This document shows positions 15,809-25,296 of a DNA stretch of 64,000 bases, in pieces (the first letter of the stretch is position 1; each line of letters opens with the position of its first letter). The translations under genes and the position numbers were made by a program. This DNA is from Rhizobium sp. BT04 (lineage in GTDB: Bacteria; Pseudomonadota; Alphaproteobacteria; Rhizobiales; Rhizobiaceae): positions 3,590,501 through 3,654,500 of the forward strand of contig NZ_CP125652.1 in NCBI RefSeq assembly GCF_030053135.1. The letters are read 5' to 3'. Under the pieces are notes generated by a model. That model worked only from the letters and a program-made list of their open reading frames with translations. It did not search any database and was not told the DNA's origin.

Positions 15809-17818
15809 TCAGAATTCCGTCCAGTCCGGATCCTGGCTCGACGGAGTGCTGGGGCCGGCGCCAAAGGCGTTGGCGATTTTTTGGCCGAGGGCGCGGGCCG
15901 GTGAGGCGGCGGGGCGGGCTGTCCCTTCCTTGGCAACGCGGATCGGGGCGGCCCCGACTGCCGGGCGGGGAGCCACGCGCGGTGCTGCTGCCGGCGGCCG
16001 GGCCGACGCGATCGGCGCGCTGGCGGTAAAACCGCCCGTGCCGGTCAGCCGGAACTGGCCGAGCAGGTTGTTGAGCGCTGCCGCTTCGGTGGCGAGGCCG
16101 TGGCTGGCCGCCGTCGATTGCTCGACCATCGCCGCATTCTGCTGCGTGCCCTGGTCCATGGTGTTGACGGCGGTGTTGATCTCCTGCAGCCCGATCGATT
16201 GCTCGCGCGCGGCTTCGGCGATCGCGTGGACGTGCTGGTTGATCTCCTGCACCTCGGTGACGATCACATCGAGCGCCTTGCCGGTCTCGCCGACCAGCGA
16301 GACGCCGGTCTGCACATGCGTCCCGGAATTGGTGATCAACGACTTGATTTCCTTGGCGGCATTGGCCGAGCGCTGGGCGAGTTCGCGCACTTCCTGGGCG
16401 ACGACCGCAAAGCCCTTGCCGGCTTCACCGGCGCGGGCGGCTTCGACGCCGGCGTTCAGAGCCAGCAGGTTGGTCTGGAAGGCGATGTCGTCGATGACGC
16501 CGATGATATTGCCGATCGCGACCGAGGACTGCTCGATCTGCTGCATCGCCGCGACGGCCTTGCGGACGATCTCGCCCGACTTCTCGGCGCCGAGGCGGGT
16601 GCGGGCGACGAGCTGGCTCGCCTCCTCGGCACGCTTGGCGGCGTCGCGCACCGTCGTGGTGATCTCTTCGAGTGCTGCCGCCGTTTCTTCGACGGAGGCT
16701 GATTGCTGTTCCGTCCGCCTGGAAAGCTCGTCTGCAGAAGAGCGGATCTCATTGGCGCCGGCGCCGATCGCCCGGGCATTGGCGCCGACCGTATTCATGG
16801 TTTCGTCGAGCTTTTCGACCGAGTTGTTGAAATCCTGGCGCAGCGCATCGAGATGGGCGACGAAGGGCTCGTCGATATGCGAGGCGAGATCGCCGGCGGC
16901 CAGGCGGCGCAGGCCATCGCCGAGGGCTGCGACGGCGCGGTCGAGTTCGGCGGCTTCGCGGGTCTTCTGCGCCTCGCGTTCGCGGCGCTCGCTGTCGCTG
17001 ACATTGCGGTCGGCCTCTGCGCGCGCCTCGATTTTTGCACGCTCGATTGCGTTGTCGCGGAAGATCGAGACTGCCTTTGCCATCTCGCCGACTTCGTCGC
17101 CGCGGTCGAGACCGCTGACATCGCTGGTGGTGTCACCCTCGGCAAGCCGGGTCATGCGCTGGCGCAGTTGCATCATCGGGCCGGCGATGCCGAGCTGGGC
17201 GACGACCACGCTGAAGCCGACGGCAAGAAGAACGGCGATGCCGATCAGCACGAAGCAGAAGACGATCCGCCTGTTGACCGACGCCGAGAGCGCGTCGCCG
17301 CCGTCGTTGAGCATTGCCATCATCGCGTCGTTGTTGGCGGTCATTTTCGGCGTCAGCGCACCGAGCTTGGCATTGATCAGCGCGACATTCGAAAGCGCGC
17401 CGGCGCTGTCCTTGACCTTGCTCTGCTCGATGATCTTGTTCGCCAGGCTTTCGATCTCATTGATGCCGGCCTGGATCTCATCGATCGCTGCCTTGCGGCC
17501 GGGCACCAGCGCCAGCGCCTGCTTCATCTGGTCACGCGCCTGTGGCAGCTTGCTCGGCTTGGCAAGCGCCGTCTGGTACGCCGGCGTATCCGGCTTCATG
17601 TCGGCAAGCAGGGTGACCTGCAGCACCGAGGCCACCGCCGATGCGCTGGCGCGCGCGCTCAGCATCGAGGCCTGGGCCTCATGATCGATGAAGGCGCTGT
17701 AGGCGGCGTCCGCCCGGCGGAACTCGGCGATGACATAAATCAGGCCGGCCATCGTGACCAGCCCGAGCAGCGCCACGACCGAGATGATTTTCGTACGGAT
17801 TTTCAGATGCTTCAACAT
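15809..17818 (-). CDS. Methyl-accepting chemotaxis protein
   Basis: 669-residue transmembrane chemoreceptor. TM1 at about 9-30, a helical periplasmic part of about 155 residues, TM2 near 187-212 ([18 protein letters not shown]), a HAMP domain ([17 protein letters not shown]), a second HAMP-like linker, then the signalling hairpin with its conserved tip [27 protein letters not shown], cited here as [19 protein letters not shown] Pro/Ala-rich linker ends in DWTEF, an xWxxF pentapeptide that tethers CheR/CheB. It signals through CheA/CheW; the ligand is unknown. No che genes are nearby. Confidence 0.95.
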   Translation of the reverse strand: MLKHLKIRTKIISVVALLGLVTMAGLIYVIAEFRRADAAYSAFIDHEAQASMLSARASASAVASVLQVTLLADMKPDTPAYQTALAKPSKLPQARDQMKQALALVPGRKAAIDEIQAGINEIESLANKIIEQSKVKDSAGALSNVALINAKLGALTPKMTANNDAMMAMLNDGGDALSASVNRRIVFCFVLIGIAVLLAVGFSVVVAQLGIAGPMMQLRQRMTRLAEGDTTSDVSGLDRGDEVGEMAKAVSIFRDNAIERAKIEARAEADRNVSDSERREREAQKTREAAELDRAVAALGDGLRRLAAGDLASHIDEPFVAHLDALRQDFNNSVEKLDETMNTVGANARAIGAGANEIRSSADELSRRTEQQSASVEETAAALEEITTTVRDAAKRAEEASQLVARTRLGAEKSGEIVRKAVAAMQQIEQSSVAIGNIIGVIDDIAFQTNLLALNAGVEAARAGEAGKGFAVVAQEVRELAQRSANAAKEIKSLITNSGTHVQTGVSLVGETGKALDVIVTEVQEINQHVHAIAEAAREQSIGLQEINTAVNTMDQGTQQNAAMVEQSTAASHGLATEAAALNNLLGQFRLTGTGGFTASAPIASARPPAAAPRVAPRPAVGAAPIRVAKEGTARPAASPARALGQKIANAFGAGPSTPSSQDPDWTEF

Positions 17819-18235
17819 GGAAATGTCACCCGATTGACGGGGCGTGTCGCGCGCCCGGTGCTTTTGAAATCAATTGCTGCAGAAAAGGTGCTGCTTCAAT
17901 ATCGTGGTTCAAGGATATGTTTGGACTGACGGGTGCATCATGCGATCGGCTGGCGGGGTCCGATGTCGTCGCCACAAATAAAAGGCGATATTCTTTAATT
18001 CTGCGCTAACACGGGGGCGGTGGATGCCGGCAATTTTTAGGGGCTGAGAGGTTCGTGCCCATGGCACCCAAGACAAAGCCTTGGAGCGCCAGGGGCCTCG
18101 AAGGGCGAGGCGGGTGTGCCGACGCGACTGTCGTCCGCTCCCGTCACTCCCACCCATATTCCCCGTCCCGTATGACTCTGATACATCTTGCCGACGCCGC
18201 AACGCTTGCCCCTGAACCCCGAGACCAAGACCACG
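17819..18235. other. Divergent intergenic region
   Basis: 417 bases between the chemoreceptor and the binding-protein gene. It is AT-richer near 17930-18010 and should hold both promoters, but I could not place -35/-10 boxes or operators with confidence. A CTGAGAGG word near 18044 recalls the thiamine riboswitch but the rest of that fold is missing. Confidence 0.35.
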
Positions 18236-19111
18236 ATGACACAATCCAAGCTGGCATCCCTGACTCTGAAGGGCTTTCTCGCATTCGGCCTGTTTTTGTC
18301 AGCACTTTTGTCGGGTCTTGCCGCATCCGCGCAGCAGGCGGCGCCTTCGCTGCCGCTGCTTTTCGATGCCCGCGAGCGTCTTGCCAAGCCCGATCTCTCT
18401 TCGTTGGTGCGGCTGCGCTTCCTGACCTCGGTCGATTTTCCGCCGTTCAATTTCACCGATCAGAACGGCAAGCTGTCCGGTTTCAATGTCGACCTCGCCC
18501 GCGAAATCTGCAGCGAGCTGGAGATCTCGGACAAGTGCCAGATCCAGGCGATTCCCTTTGCCGATTTGAAGGATGCGCTCGCCGCCTCGCAGGGCGATGC
18601 GGTTATCGCCGGTCTTGCCGTGACCCCGGAGCTGCGCCGGCAATTCCTTTTCTCCCGGCCCTACCTGATGCTGCCGGCACGCTTCGTCCGCAATCTCGCC
18701 CTGCCGCTCGACGGAAAGACCGCTGCTGCGCTTTCCAGCCATCCGGTCGGTGTCGTCAGGGGGACGGTGCATGAGGCGATGCTTTCAGCCTTCTTTCCGG
18801 CGATCAAAGCGCAAGCCTTCGACACCAAGGACGCCCTGCTGGCGGCGCTCAAGGACCGCAAGGTCGATGCCGCCTTTGCCGATGCGCTGCAACTTTCTTT
18901 CTGGGTTTCCGCGCCGGCCTCGGCCAAATGCTGCGCGCTGTTCGACGGCCCCTATCTCTCCGAACAATTCCTCGGCGAGGGCATGACGATCATGCTGCGG
19001 CAGAAGGACAGCGTGCTGACGGCGGCCATCGACCACGCGCTCGCTACGCTGTCGCGCAACGGTCGTCTTCAGGAAATCTATCTCAGGTATTTTCCCTACG
19101 GGCTCTATTGA
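18236..19111 (+). CDS. Family 3 extracellular solute-binding protein
   Basis: Periplasmic binding protein of the polar amino acid ABC transporter type, 291 residues from the ATG at 18236, which starts a signal peptide (LKGFLAFGLFLSALLSGLAASA). The mature part shows the family order: LRFLTSVDFPPFNFTDQNGKLSGFNVDLAREI, read here as FPPFNFTDQNGKLSGFNVDL, then DAVIAGLAVTPELRRQFLFS, and the closing TLSRNGRLQEIYLRYFP. No permease or ATPase gene is adjacent, so it is an orphan component, a stand-alone binding protein, or a sensor partner. The open frame to 18188 has no ribosome site. Confidence 0.88.
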   Translation: MTQSKLASLTLKGFLAFGLFLSALLSGLAASAQQAAPSLPLLFDARERLAKPDLSSLVRLRFLTSVDFPPFNFTDQNGKLSGFNVDLAREICSELEISDKCQIQAIPFADLKDALAASQGDAVIAGLAVTPELRRQFLFSRPYLMLPARFVRNLALPLDGKTAAALSSHPVGVVRGTVHEAMLSAFFPAIKAQAFDTKDALLAALKDRKVDAAFADALQLSFWVSAPASAKCCALFDGPYLSEQFLGEGMTIMLRQKDSVLTAAIDHALATLSRNGRLQEIYLRYFPYGLY

Positions 19112-19129
19112 AGCCGCGGTCCAATTTGT

Positions 19130-19543
19130 TCAGCCCTTGCGGAAACGAGCAATCGCGCTGCGTTCGATCGCCGCGCAGGTGAGCTTGTCCAAGCCGAGCC
19201 GGTCGCGCAGCAGGCTGAGCAGCCGGAGTTCCTCCGCCTTGACCGAAAGATCGGCGGAAGCGACTTCGACGGCCAGCGCATAGGCGGTGTCGTAGAGTTT
19301 TGCCGGCAGGGTGTCGCGCACGGTTTCGAGAACGACGTCGAGGCCTTCCGGTCCGGCAAGCAGTGAGGCGCAGTCGCGCGCCACCGAAATCAGCTTGTCG
19401 TCATCGAAATCCCGGAAGACGGGCAGGAATCCGATCAGCTGGCCGATCCTTTCCATCTCCCGGTCGTTCATCGTGCTGTCGACGGCGGAGGCCATCACCA
19501 TCACGTAGATCAGCGCGTCATGGGCGGAAAGCGGCTTGTTCAT
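19130..19543 (-). CDS. TerB-family protein
   Basis: 137 residues from the ATG at 19543 (AAGGGA about 9 bases upstream; a TTG at 19561 is also open). All-helical TerB pattern: ALIYVMVMASAVDSTMNDREMERIGQLI in the first helical pair (acidic residues that bind metal in TerB) and KLYDTAYALAVEVASADLSVKAEELRLL, cited as AYALAVEVASADLSVKAEE, in the second. The family was named for tellurite resistance but stand-alone members are widespread with unknown role. It is convergent with the binding-protein gene, 18 bases apart. Confidence 0.85.
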   Translation of the reverse strand: MNKPLSAHDALIYVMVMASAVDSTMNDREMERIGQLIGFLPVFRDFDDDKLISVARDCASLLAGPEGLDVVLETVRDTLPAKLYDTAYALAVEVASADLSVKAEELRLLSLLRDRLGLDKLTCAAIERSAIARFRKG

Positions 19544-19625
19544 CTCTGATTCCCTTTTCAATCAGCCCAGAGTAGGAATTGGCAGCCGGCATTACAAGGG
19601 ATCGGCTCCCTGTCAAGGCCGCCGG

Positions 19626-20345
19626 TTATCTCCGGCGCGGGTCGTCGCCGTAAATGCCTTTTCCCGCCTGCCTGGCCGTCTCGGCGGCTGATGCAAGCGG
19701 CGAACCCGCCGCCGCTTCCGCCCAGCCGTTTTCGATAAGCCATGCGCCGAGATCCTGCGGGCCGAGCCGGCAGGTTGCCGACACGGTTCCCTTCCATTCC
19801 GCGGTATCGAGATCGCAGCTGACGCTCCGGTTGCGCAGCAGCTGGCGCAGCGCCGTCTTCGCCATCATGCCGCAGGGCCATTGCCGGCCCGCCGGCCCGC
19901 ATATTTTATCGGCGGCTGTCGGAATGACGCCGGCAAGCTGAAGCCGGCGCTCGCCGAACGAAAGACTGCCGGCATTTTCGACCGCCGGCCGCGCCAGCTC
20001 CACCGGCTTTTTCGCGGCCGGACCTGCCGCTTGCTGGGTGGCGGTTTGGGCTTGCTGAGTGACATCGGTGGGTTTGGCTGCCTCGCGGTCGCCCGGTCCT
20101 GCGCCTGCTCCCGGCGCTGGAGGTGGCGCCGGTTCCGCCAAGCCGGCGATCCTTTCGGCTTGTTCGTCCGATATCGCGGGTTCGCCGGGCTCGGGAGCCG
20201 CAACCGCCGCGGCGCTTGCCGTCTCCTCCGTAGATACCGTTTCGTCGCCGGCGGTGCCGCCGCGAAGCCTTGCTTCGCCGGCCATCAGCAGGCCGGCCAC
20301 CACCGCCATCCCGATGAGACCTGTAAAGACGGCGGCAGGGCGCAT
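19626..20345 (-). CDS. Secreted staphylococcal-nuclease-like protein, probably inactive
   Basis: 239 residues from the ATG at 20345 (AGGAAGA upstream). An N-terminal membrane/signal segment (FTGLIGMAVVAGLLMAG) and a long Pro/Ala/Glu-rich linker to about residue 135 precede a C-terminal SNase-like fold: RRLQLAGVIPTA, CGPAGRQWPCGMMAKTALR, GPQDLGAWLIENGWAEA and ARQAGKGIYGDDP. The acidic and arginine catalytic positions of true SNases (DAPE, DRYGR) are not present, while four cysteines could form disulfides. It lies 11 bases behind the S24 repressor gene and is cotranscribed. Role unknown. Confidence 0.75.
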   Translation of the reverse strand: MRPAAVFTGLIGMAVVAGLLMAGEARLRGGTAGDETVSTEETASAAAVAAPEPGEPAISDEQAERIAGLAEPAPPPAPGAGAGPGDREAAKPTDVTQQAQTATQQAAGPAAKKPVELARPAVENAGSLSFGERRLQLAGVIPTAADKICGPAGRQWPCGMMAKTALRQLLRNRSVSCDLDTAEWKGTVSATCRLGPQDLGAWLIENGWAEAAAGSPLASAAETARQAGKGIYGDDPRRR

Positions 20346-20356
20346 GGAATATCTTC

Positions 20357-21046
20357 CTATTGGCTGGCCCAGATGATGCGGGCGATCCAATCGACATCGG
20401 AAAGCTCGAGGGTGCGGTTGGGATGGTCGGGATTGAGCGACAGCAGCTCGATCGACCGCGGGCTCTGGCGCAGCAGCACCTTGGCCATCACCTCGCCCTC
20501 GCGTGTTCTGACCACGACGCGGTCGTTGCGGCGCACCTGCGCCGCCGGCTCGACGATCAGCACGTCGCCGTCGCGATAGAGCGGCATCATGCTTTCGCCC
20601 TGCACCTCCAGCGCATAGACGCCCGATTTCTGCGACGGGGCTGCCGGAAATTCCACCACGTCCCAGCCCTGGCCGGCCGGAAAGCCGCCATCGTCGAAGA
20701 AGCCGCCGGCGCCGGCCTGGGCGAAGCCGAGCAGCGGAATCGAGCTGCCCTGCGGCGTAACCGCGCGATCAGGCTGTTCGGTCCACTGTTCAGCCCCTTG
20801 TTCGGAAAGCGCGGCGCCCGGCCGCAGGAAGGCAAGAAACTGCTCTATGCTCGCCCCCGTCGCGTCGAGCACCTTGGCGATCGATTCCGTCGAGGGCCAG
20901 CGCAGCCGCCCGTCGGCGGAAAGCCGCTTCGACTTGTTGAAGGAGGTGGGGTCGAGCCCGGCGCGCCGTGCAAGACCTGATGGCGTCAGCGCGTGCCGTT
21001 CGGCAAGCCTGTCGATCGCCCCCCAGATCTGCTCGTGTGACAGCAT
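20357..21046 (-). CDS. HTH/S24-peptidase family transcriptional regulator
   Basis: 229 residues: N-terminal helix-turn-helix (LTPSGLARRAGLDPTSFNKSKR, main part SGLARRAGLDPTSFNKS) and a C-terminal LexA/CI-like domain with catalytic serine in VQGESMMPLYRDGD and the lysine in VMAKVLLRQ, plus DVLIVEPAAQVRRND. The expected Ala-Gly cleavage site region (GFAQAGAGG) precedes it. This is the single-domain repressor architecture that self-cleaves in response to damage, but many chromosomal members do not cleave. It is not LexA itself. First gene of a two-gene unit with the nuclease-like protein. Confidence 0.88.
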   Translation of the reverse strand: MLSHEQIWGAIDRLAERHALTPSGLARRAGLDPTSFNKSKRLSADGRLRWPSTESIAKVLDATGASIEQFLAFLRPGAALSEQGAEQWTEQPDRAVTPQGSSIPLLGFAQAGAGGFFDDGGFPAGQGWDVVEFPAAPSQKSGVYALEVQGESMMPLYRDGDVLIVEPAAQVRRNDRVVVRTREGEVMAKVLLRQSPRSIELLSLNPDHPNRTLELSDVDWIARIIWASQ

Positions 21047-21193
21047 ATGCGCCTGATCCCGGCGGCTCGTGCACGCCGCGCTTCAACCGGGCCGAATATT
21101 AACCGACCGTACCGCCTGAGTAAAGGCAAAAGAGGAATAAAATCCTGCCCTTAGCCGCCGGCCGATATCGGATGTCATTTCGCTGCTGGGCGT

Positions 21194-21841
21194 TCAGGCG
21201 ACCATCGCCATGTTGATCTTGCCGAGCTGAATGACCGCCTGCGTCCGGCTGTCGACATCGAGTTTCAGCAGGATCGCCGAGACATGCGCCTTGATCGTCG
21301 CCTCGGAGACGCCGAGTTCGTAGGCGATCTGCTTGTTCAAAAGCCCTTCGGCAAGCATGGTCAGCACCCGGCTTTGCTGCGGCGTCAGCGTATGCAGGCG
21401 GCGGATCAGGTCGGCGACATCCGGATCCTGCTCCTGCCCGTCGCGATAGCTTTCGGGCGTGGCGATATCGCCGGCCAGCACCGTCTGGATGCTGCGGCGA
21501 ATGTCGTCGATGCCGGAAGATTTGGAAATGAAGCCGGAAGCGCCGAGTTCCAGCGCCCGGCGGATCGTGGTCGCATCGTCGGTTGCCGAGACGATGACGA
21601 TCGGCAGGCTGGCGAATTCGGAGCGCAGCGCCATCAGGCCGGAAAAGCCGCTGACACCAGGCATGGCGAGATCGAGCAACATCAGGTCGGCATCCGCATG
21701 GGCGCCGGCCGCCTTGCGTGCGGCCGCAAAATCGCCGGCCTCGATAATCGACTGCCGGCCCTCCATGCCGATGACCGCCTGGCGCAGCGCGTCGCGGAAA
21801 AGCGGATGATCGTCGGCGATGATGATGGTCTGTTCGTGCAT
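21194..21841 (-). CDS. NarL/FixJ-type response regulator
   Basis: 215 residues. Receiver domain at 1-125 with acidic pair in IIADDHPLF, phospho-acceptor Asp in LMLLDLAMPG, Ser/Thr in VIVSATD and Lys in GFISKSS. The C-terminal LuxR helix-turn-helix is LTPQQSRVLTMLAEGLLNKQIAYELGVSEATIKAHVSAI, cited as GLLNKQIAYELGVSEATIKA. ATG 21841 follows AGGGAG. No histidine kinase is next to it, so it is an orphan; the SSS-type kinase at 55112-58651 is a possible partner, since CrbS/CrbR pairs combine exactly these two types. Confidence 0.93.
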   Translation of the reverse strand: MHEQTIIIADDHPLFRDALRQAVIGMEGRQSIIEAGDFAAARKAAGAHADADLMLLDLAMPGVSGFSGLMALRSEFASLPIVIVSATDDATTIRRALELGASGFISKSSGIDDIRRSIQTVLAGDIATPESYRDGQEQDPDVADLIRRLHTLTPQQSRVLTMLAEGLLNKQIAYELGVSEATIKAHVSAILLKLDVDSRTQAVIQLGKINMAMVA

Positions 21842-21933
21842 CGAAAACTCCCTCCCAAGAGCCCGATCATGCCGGCATGCGACGCCGTCCCTCCGCGTTG
21901 AATGCTGGTTTGCTGGTATAGGACTATATCAGA

Positions 21934-22332
21934 TCAGGTCTTCTGCGGAAGGGGATTGGTGTTTTCCTCGGCCCGGAACTCCTTCACCATCCCCATGAAA
22001 CTCTTCATCATCCGTTCCATGATGCTGATCGAACGCTCGACCTCGGCATCACTCGGCAGCGCCCGCTGGATGACGCCGCCTTGTTCCAGCTTCGTCACCC
22101 GCTCGGAAAGCCGGTCGAGTTCGTCCTCATAGGCCGCCCGCTCATCCGCCGCCATCCGACAGACGAGGGCGCCGTCCTTGTCCTGGCAGATCGACATCGC
22201 CCCGGTCTGCCGGTCGAGCCGGACGAAATGGTCGCCGCTCTTTTCCAACTGGAAGCGGCCCGCATCGGCTTCCGCGGCTGCGGCCGCCAACGGCAGGAGA
22301 ATAACGCCAAGTGTGAGAACCAAAATCTTCAT
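21934..22332 (-). CDS. Small exported protein with coiled coil
   Basis: 132 residues from the ATG at 22332, which has GGAGGATG 9 bases upstream and starts a signal peptide (MKILVLTLGVILLPLAAAAAE). The mature part contains a paired-cysteine beta segment (SICQDKDGALVCRMAADE) followed by a heptad-like helix (LDRLSERVTKLEQG) and a Met-rich amphipathic stretch (ISIMERMMKSFMGMV). I do not recognise a named family. The frame runs to 22449 but without signs of a start. Orientation is divergent from the DUF952-pyrD pair. Confidence 0.75.
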   Translation of the reverse strand: MKILVLTLGVILLPLAAAAAEADAGRFQLEKSGDHFVRLDRQTGAMSICQDKDGALVCRMAADERAAYEDELDRLSERVTKLEQGGVIQRALPSDAEVERSISIMERMMKSFMGMVKEFRAEENTNPLPQKT

Positions 22333-22450
22333 CGTCTCATCCTCCGGAATTTGCTTCCACTGGTCCCGTTTTTCGCGCCGGGGCGTGGACATCGCCGCCT
22401 CTTTCCGGCAAAGCCCTCGTGACCCAAGGACCAGCAATTGCGAGGCCATA

Positions 22451-22804
22451 ATGAGCGTGACACCGACCCTTTACAAGATCGTGACGGAAACGCTTTGGCA
22501 GCAAGCCAGACAAACCGGCATTTTTCATGGCGCCGGCATCGATCTCAAGGATGGCTTCATCCATTTCTCGACGGCAGCCCAGGTGAAGCAGACCGCCGCC
22601 CTGCATTTTGCCGGCCAGTCCGGCCTGCTGCTGATTGCCGTTGATGGCAGCGGCTTCGGTGACAAGCTGGTCTTCGAACCCTCACGCGGCGGCGATCTCT
22701 TCCCGCATCTCTTCGCCGATCTGCCGCTGGCAGCCGTGCTCTGGGAGGCGGCGCTGCCGCTCGACGAAGCCGGCGCCCATATCTTCCCGGAGCTTACGCC
22801 ATGA
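22451..22804 (+). CDS. DUF952 family protein
   Basis: 117 residues. Family marks are LYKIVTETLWQQAR, the FIHFSTAAQVKQTA block, and GDLFPHLFADLPLAAV near the end. DUF952 proteins are related to a glutathione S-transferase-like/ADP-ribosyl fold group and have no settled function. The stop overlaps the pyrD start by 4 bases (ATGA), so the two are translationally coupled, an arrangement common in rhizobia. Confidence 0.9.
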   Translation: MSVTPTLYKIVTETLWQQARQTGIFHGAGIDLKDGFIHFSTAAQVKQTAALHFAGQSGLLLIAVDGSGFGDKLVFEPSRGGDLFPHLFADLPLAAVLWEAALPLDEAGAHIFPELTP

Positions 22805-23889
22805 TCGATCCCTTCAAGCGTCTCGCCCGCAAGGGTCTCTTCCTGTTCGATCCGGAAACGGCGCACGGCATGTCGATCGCCGCGCTGAAATCCGGCCTGG
22901 TGCCCGCCTGTCAGATTACCCCTGATCCGCGTCTGCGCCAGACCGTCGCCGGCCTTACCTTCGAAAATCCGCTCGGCATGGCTGCCGGCTACGACAAGAA
23001 TGCCGAGGTGCCGGAAGCGCTGCTGAAGCTCGGCTTCGGTTTTACCGAGATCGGCACGGTGACGCCGAAGCCGCAATCCGGCAATCCGCGCCCGCGCATC
23101 TTCCGCCTGGTGGAGGATGAAGGCGTCATCAACCGCCTCGGCTTCAACAATGAAGGCCATGATGCCGCCTTCGGGCGCCTCGTCGCGCTCACGGGCGGCG
23201 GTATGATCGGCGTCAATATCGGCGCCAACAAGGACAGCGAAGATCGCATCGCCGATTATGTCGCCGGCATCCGCCGCTTTTATTCCGTCGCGCGCTATTT
23301 CACCGCCAACATCTCCTCGCCGAACACGCCGGGCCTGCGCGACCTGCAGGCGCGCGAAAGCCTGGACGCGCTGCTGTCGTCCGTGCTGGCGGCGCGCGAC
23401 GAGATGGCGGCGACAACAGGCCGGAAGATCCCGGTCTTCCTGAAGATCGCCCCCGATCTGACCGAGGAAGGCATGGACGATATCGCCGCGGAAGTGCTCT
23501 CGCATGCGCTGGATGGGCTGATCGTCTCCAACACCACGCTGTCGCGCGACGGCCTCAAGGATCAGCGCCGGGCGAAGGAGGCGGGCGGCCTTTCCGGCGT
23601 GCCGCTGTTCGAAAAGTCGACGGCGGTGCTCGCCCGGATGCGCAAGCGCGTCGGCCCCGATCTGCCGATCATCGGCGTCGGCGGCGTCTCCTCGGCCGAA
23701 ACCGCGCTGGAAAAGATCCGGGCGGGCGCCGATCTCGTCCAACTCTATTCCTGCATGGTCTATGAAGGCCCTGGCTTGGCCGGCGATATCGTCCGCGGCC
23801 TGTCGAAACTCCTGGACCGCGAAAAGGCCGCCTCGATCAGCGACCTGCGCGACACCAGGCTGGATTATTGGGCGGCGCGGAAGGTCTGA
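22801..23889 (+). CDS. pyrD: Dihydroorotate dehydrogenase (quinone), class 2
   Basis: FMN enzyme of pyrimidine synthesis, membrane-associated through its N-terminal helices. 362 residues is the class 2 length. Seen: NPLGMAAGYDKNAEVPEAL, the FMN/substrate segment FTEIGTVTPKPQSGNPRPR, NRLGFNNEGHD, NISSPNTPGLRDLQ with the catalytic serine, KIAPDLTEEG, VSNTTLSR and IGVGGVSSAETALEKI. Its last 25 bases overlap the end of the convergent MATE gene. Confidence 0.97.
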   Translation: MIDPFKRLARKGLFLFDPETAHGMSIAALKSGLVPACQITPDPRLRQTVAGLTFENPLGMAAGYDKNAEVPEALLKLGFGFTEIGTVTPKPQSGNPRPRIFRLVEDEGVINRLGFNNEGHDAAFGRLVALTGGGMIGVNIGANKDSEDRIADYVAGIRRFYSVARYFTANISSPNTPGLRDLQARESLDALLSSVLAARDEMAATTGRKIPVFLKIAPDLTEEGMDDIAAEVLSHALDGLIVSNTTLSRDGLKDQRRAKEAGGLSGVPLFEKSTAVLARMRKRVGPDLPIIGVGGVSSAETALEKIRAGADLVQLYSCMVYEGPGLAGDIVRGLSKLLDREKAASISDLRDTRLDYWAARKV

Positions 23890-25211
23890 TCGGCCCGGCG
23901 CTTGACCAGCATCGCCAGCAAGACGCCGCGAAAGAGCAAAAAGGCGTTCATCGCCAGCCACAGGCCGTGATTGCCGAAGAGCGGCACGAAGACCGCGAGC
24001 ATCAGGAGATAACCGGCAAAGGACATCAGCATCCGGTTGCGCATTTCGGCCGACCATGTCGCGCCGATGAAGACCCCGTCCATCAGGAAGGCGAGCGCGC
24101 CGGTCAGCCCGGTCACCGCCGCCCAGGGCAGATAGGTTTCGGCCGCCTGCCGCACTTCGGGTGAGGTCGTCAGCACCGAGATCAGCCAAGGGCCGGCGAG
24201 GAAGAAGAAGGCGGAGCCGAGCGCCGCCAATCCGAAGGACCACAGGGTCGTAAGCTTCAGCCCGCGGTCGAAGGCCGGCCGGTAATGTGCGCCGATCGCC
24301 CGGCCGATGATCTGTTCGGCGGCATTGGCAAGCCCGTCGAGATAATAGCCTGACAGCAGGAAGAAATTCATCACCACGGCATTGGCGGCCAGCGTCACCG
24401 CGCCGAAGCCGGTGCCGATCCGCGTCATGATGGTGAAGGCGCCGATCAGCACGAAGGTGCGGATCAGGATGTCGCGATTGAGCGCGAAAAGCTCGGCCAG
24501 CCGGTGCCTGGAAACGATCTCCGCCCATGCCGGCCGCTCTGTCTTGTCAAAGCCGCTGAGCACGATGAAAAGCCCGGCGAGCGCGCCGACCGTTTCGCCG
24601 GCCATCGTTCCCCAGGCGACCCCCGCCACACCCCAGTCGAGCTTCAGGCCGAGATAGATGGAAAGCAGGATGTTGATGCCGTTGATGATCGCCTGCAGCA
24701 GCAGCCCGACATTGCCCTGTCCGCGCCCGAGCACGAAGCCGAGGATGGCGTAATTGGCGAGCGCTGCCGGTGCCGCCAGCATGCGGATCGAGAAATAGGT
24801 GCTGGTCGCCTCGGCGATCGCGCCTTCCGCCCCCATCAGCGTCAAGCCCGCCGCCATCAGCAGCGGCGAAAGACAGAGCAGCGCCAGCCCGCAGCCGAGC
24901 GCCGAAATCAGCGCCCGGGAGAAAACCGCCTGCTGCTCGTGCTGGTCGCGCCGGCCGTAAGCCTGCGCCGTCAGCCCTGTCGTCGAAGCGCGCAGGAAGT
25001 TGAAGCTGCCGAGGATGAGATCGAAAAGCATCGCGCCGATCGCCAACCCCGCCAGCGCCTCCGCATTGCCCATCCGGCCGACCACGGCGGTGTTCGTCAG
25101 CCCGAGCAGCGGCGTCGTCATGAAGCCGAGCGTCATCGGAAGCGCGATCGACAGCACCATCAGGTGCGTCACGTCGAAAGCAAGCGCGTTGTGATTGCTG
25201 CGTGTATCCAT
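23865..25211 (-). CDS. MATE-family efflux transporter
   Basis: 448 residues, about 12 membrane segments in two homologous bundles (LSIALPMTLGFMTTPLLGLTNTAVVG opens the first; MTRIGTGFGAVTLAANAVVMN the second, cited in part as FGAVTLAANAVVMN). This is the NorM/DinF-type multidrug and toxin extruder pattern, exporting organic cations with H+ or Na+ exchange. The DinF-like branch is likely from the length and from the GNAEALAGLAIG helix. Convergent overlap of 25 bases with pyrD means the two transcripts are antisense at the ends. Confidence 0.92.
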   Translation of the reverse strand: MDTRSNHNALAFDVTHLMVLSIALPMTLGFMTTPLLGLTNTAVVGRMGNAEALAGLAIGAMLFDLILGSFNFLRASTTGLTAQAYGRRDQHEQQAVFSRALISALGCGLALLCLSPLLMAAGLTLMGAEGAIAEATSTYFSIRMLAAPAALANYAILGFVLGRGQGNVGLLLQAIINGINILLSIYLGLKLDWGVAGVAWGTMAGETVGALAGLFIVLSGFDKTERPAWAEIVSRHRLAELFALNRDILIRTFVLIGAFTIMTRIGTGFGAVTLAANAVVMNFFLLSGYYLDGLANAAEQIIGRAIGAHYRPAFDRGLKLTTLWSFGLAALGSAFFFLAGPWLISVLTTSPEVRQAAETYLPWAAVTGLTGALAFLMDGVFIGATWSAEMRNRMLMSFAGYLLMLAVFVPLFGNHGLWLAMNAFLLFRGVLLAMLVKRRADQTFRAAQ

Positions 25212-25296
25212 GCCGGCCTCGTCGCGGCAGCGCCAGGCGTCGTTTCAGACGCGCAACAGACGCTGCATCACTTGAACTGCTGCAGGCGGAATCGCC

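Noticed and set aside
15750..17684. 644-codon Ser/Ala-rich plus-strand frame over the chemoreceptor
   Set aside because: Antisense of a complete MCP; Ser/Ala runs are a codon-bias effect.
18030..18080. Thiamine (TPP) riboswitch suggested by CTGAGAGG near 18044
   Set aside because: Only that word matches; the second conserved element and the stems are missing.
22525..24528. 667-codon minus-strand frame over DUF952, pyrD and part of MATE
   Set aside because: Runs antisense to pyrD and out of frame with the MATE gene; no domain visible.
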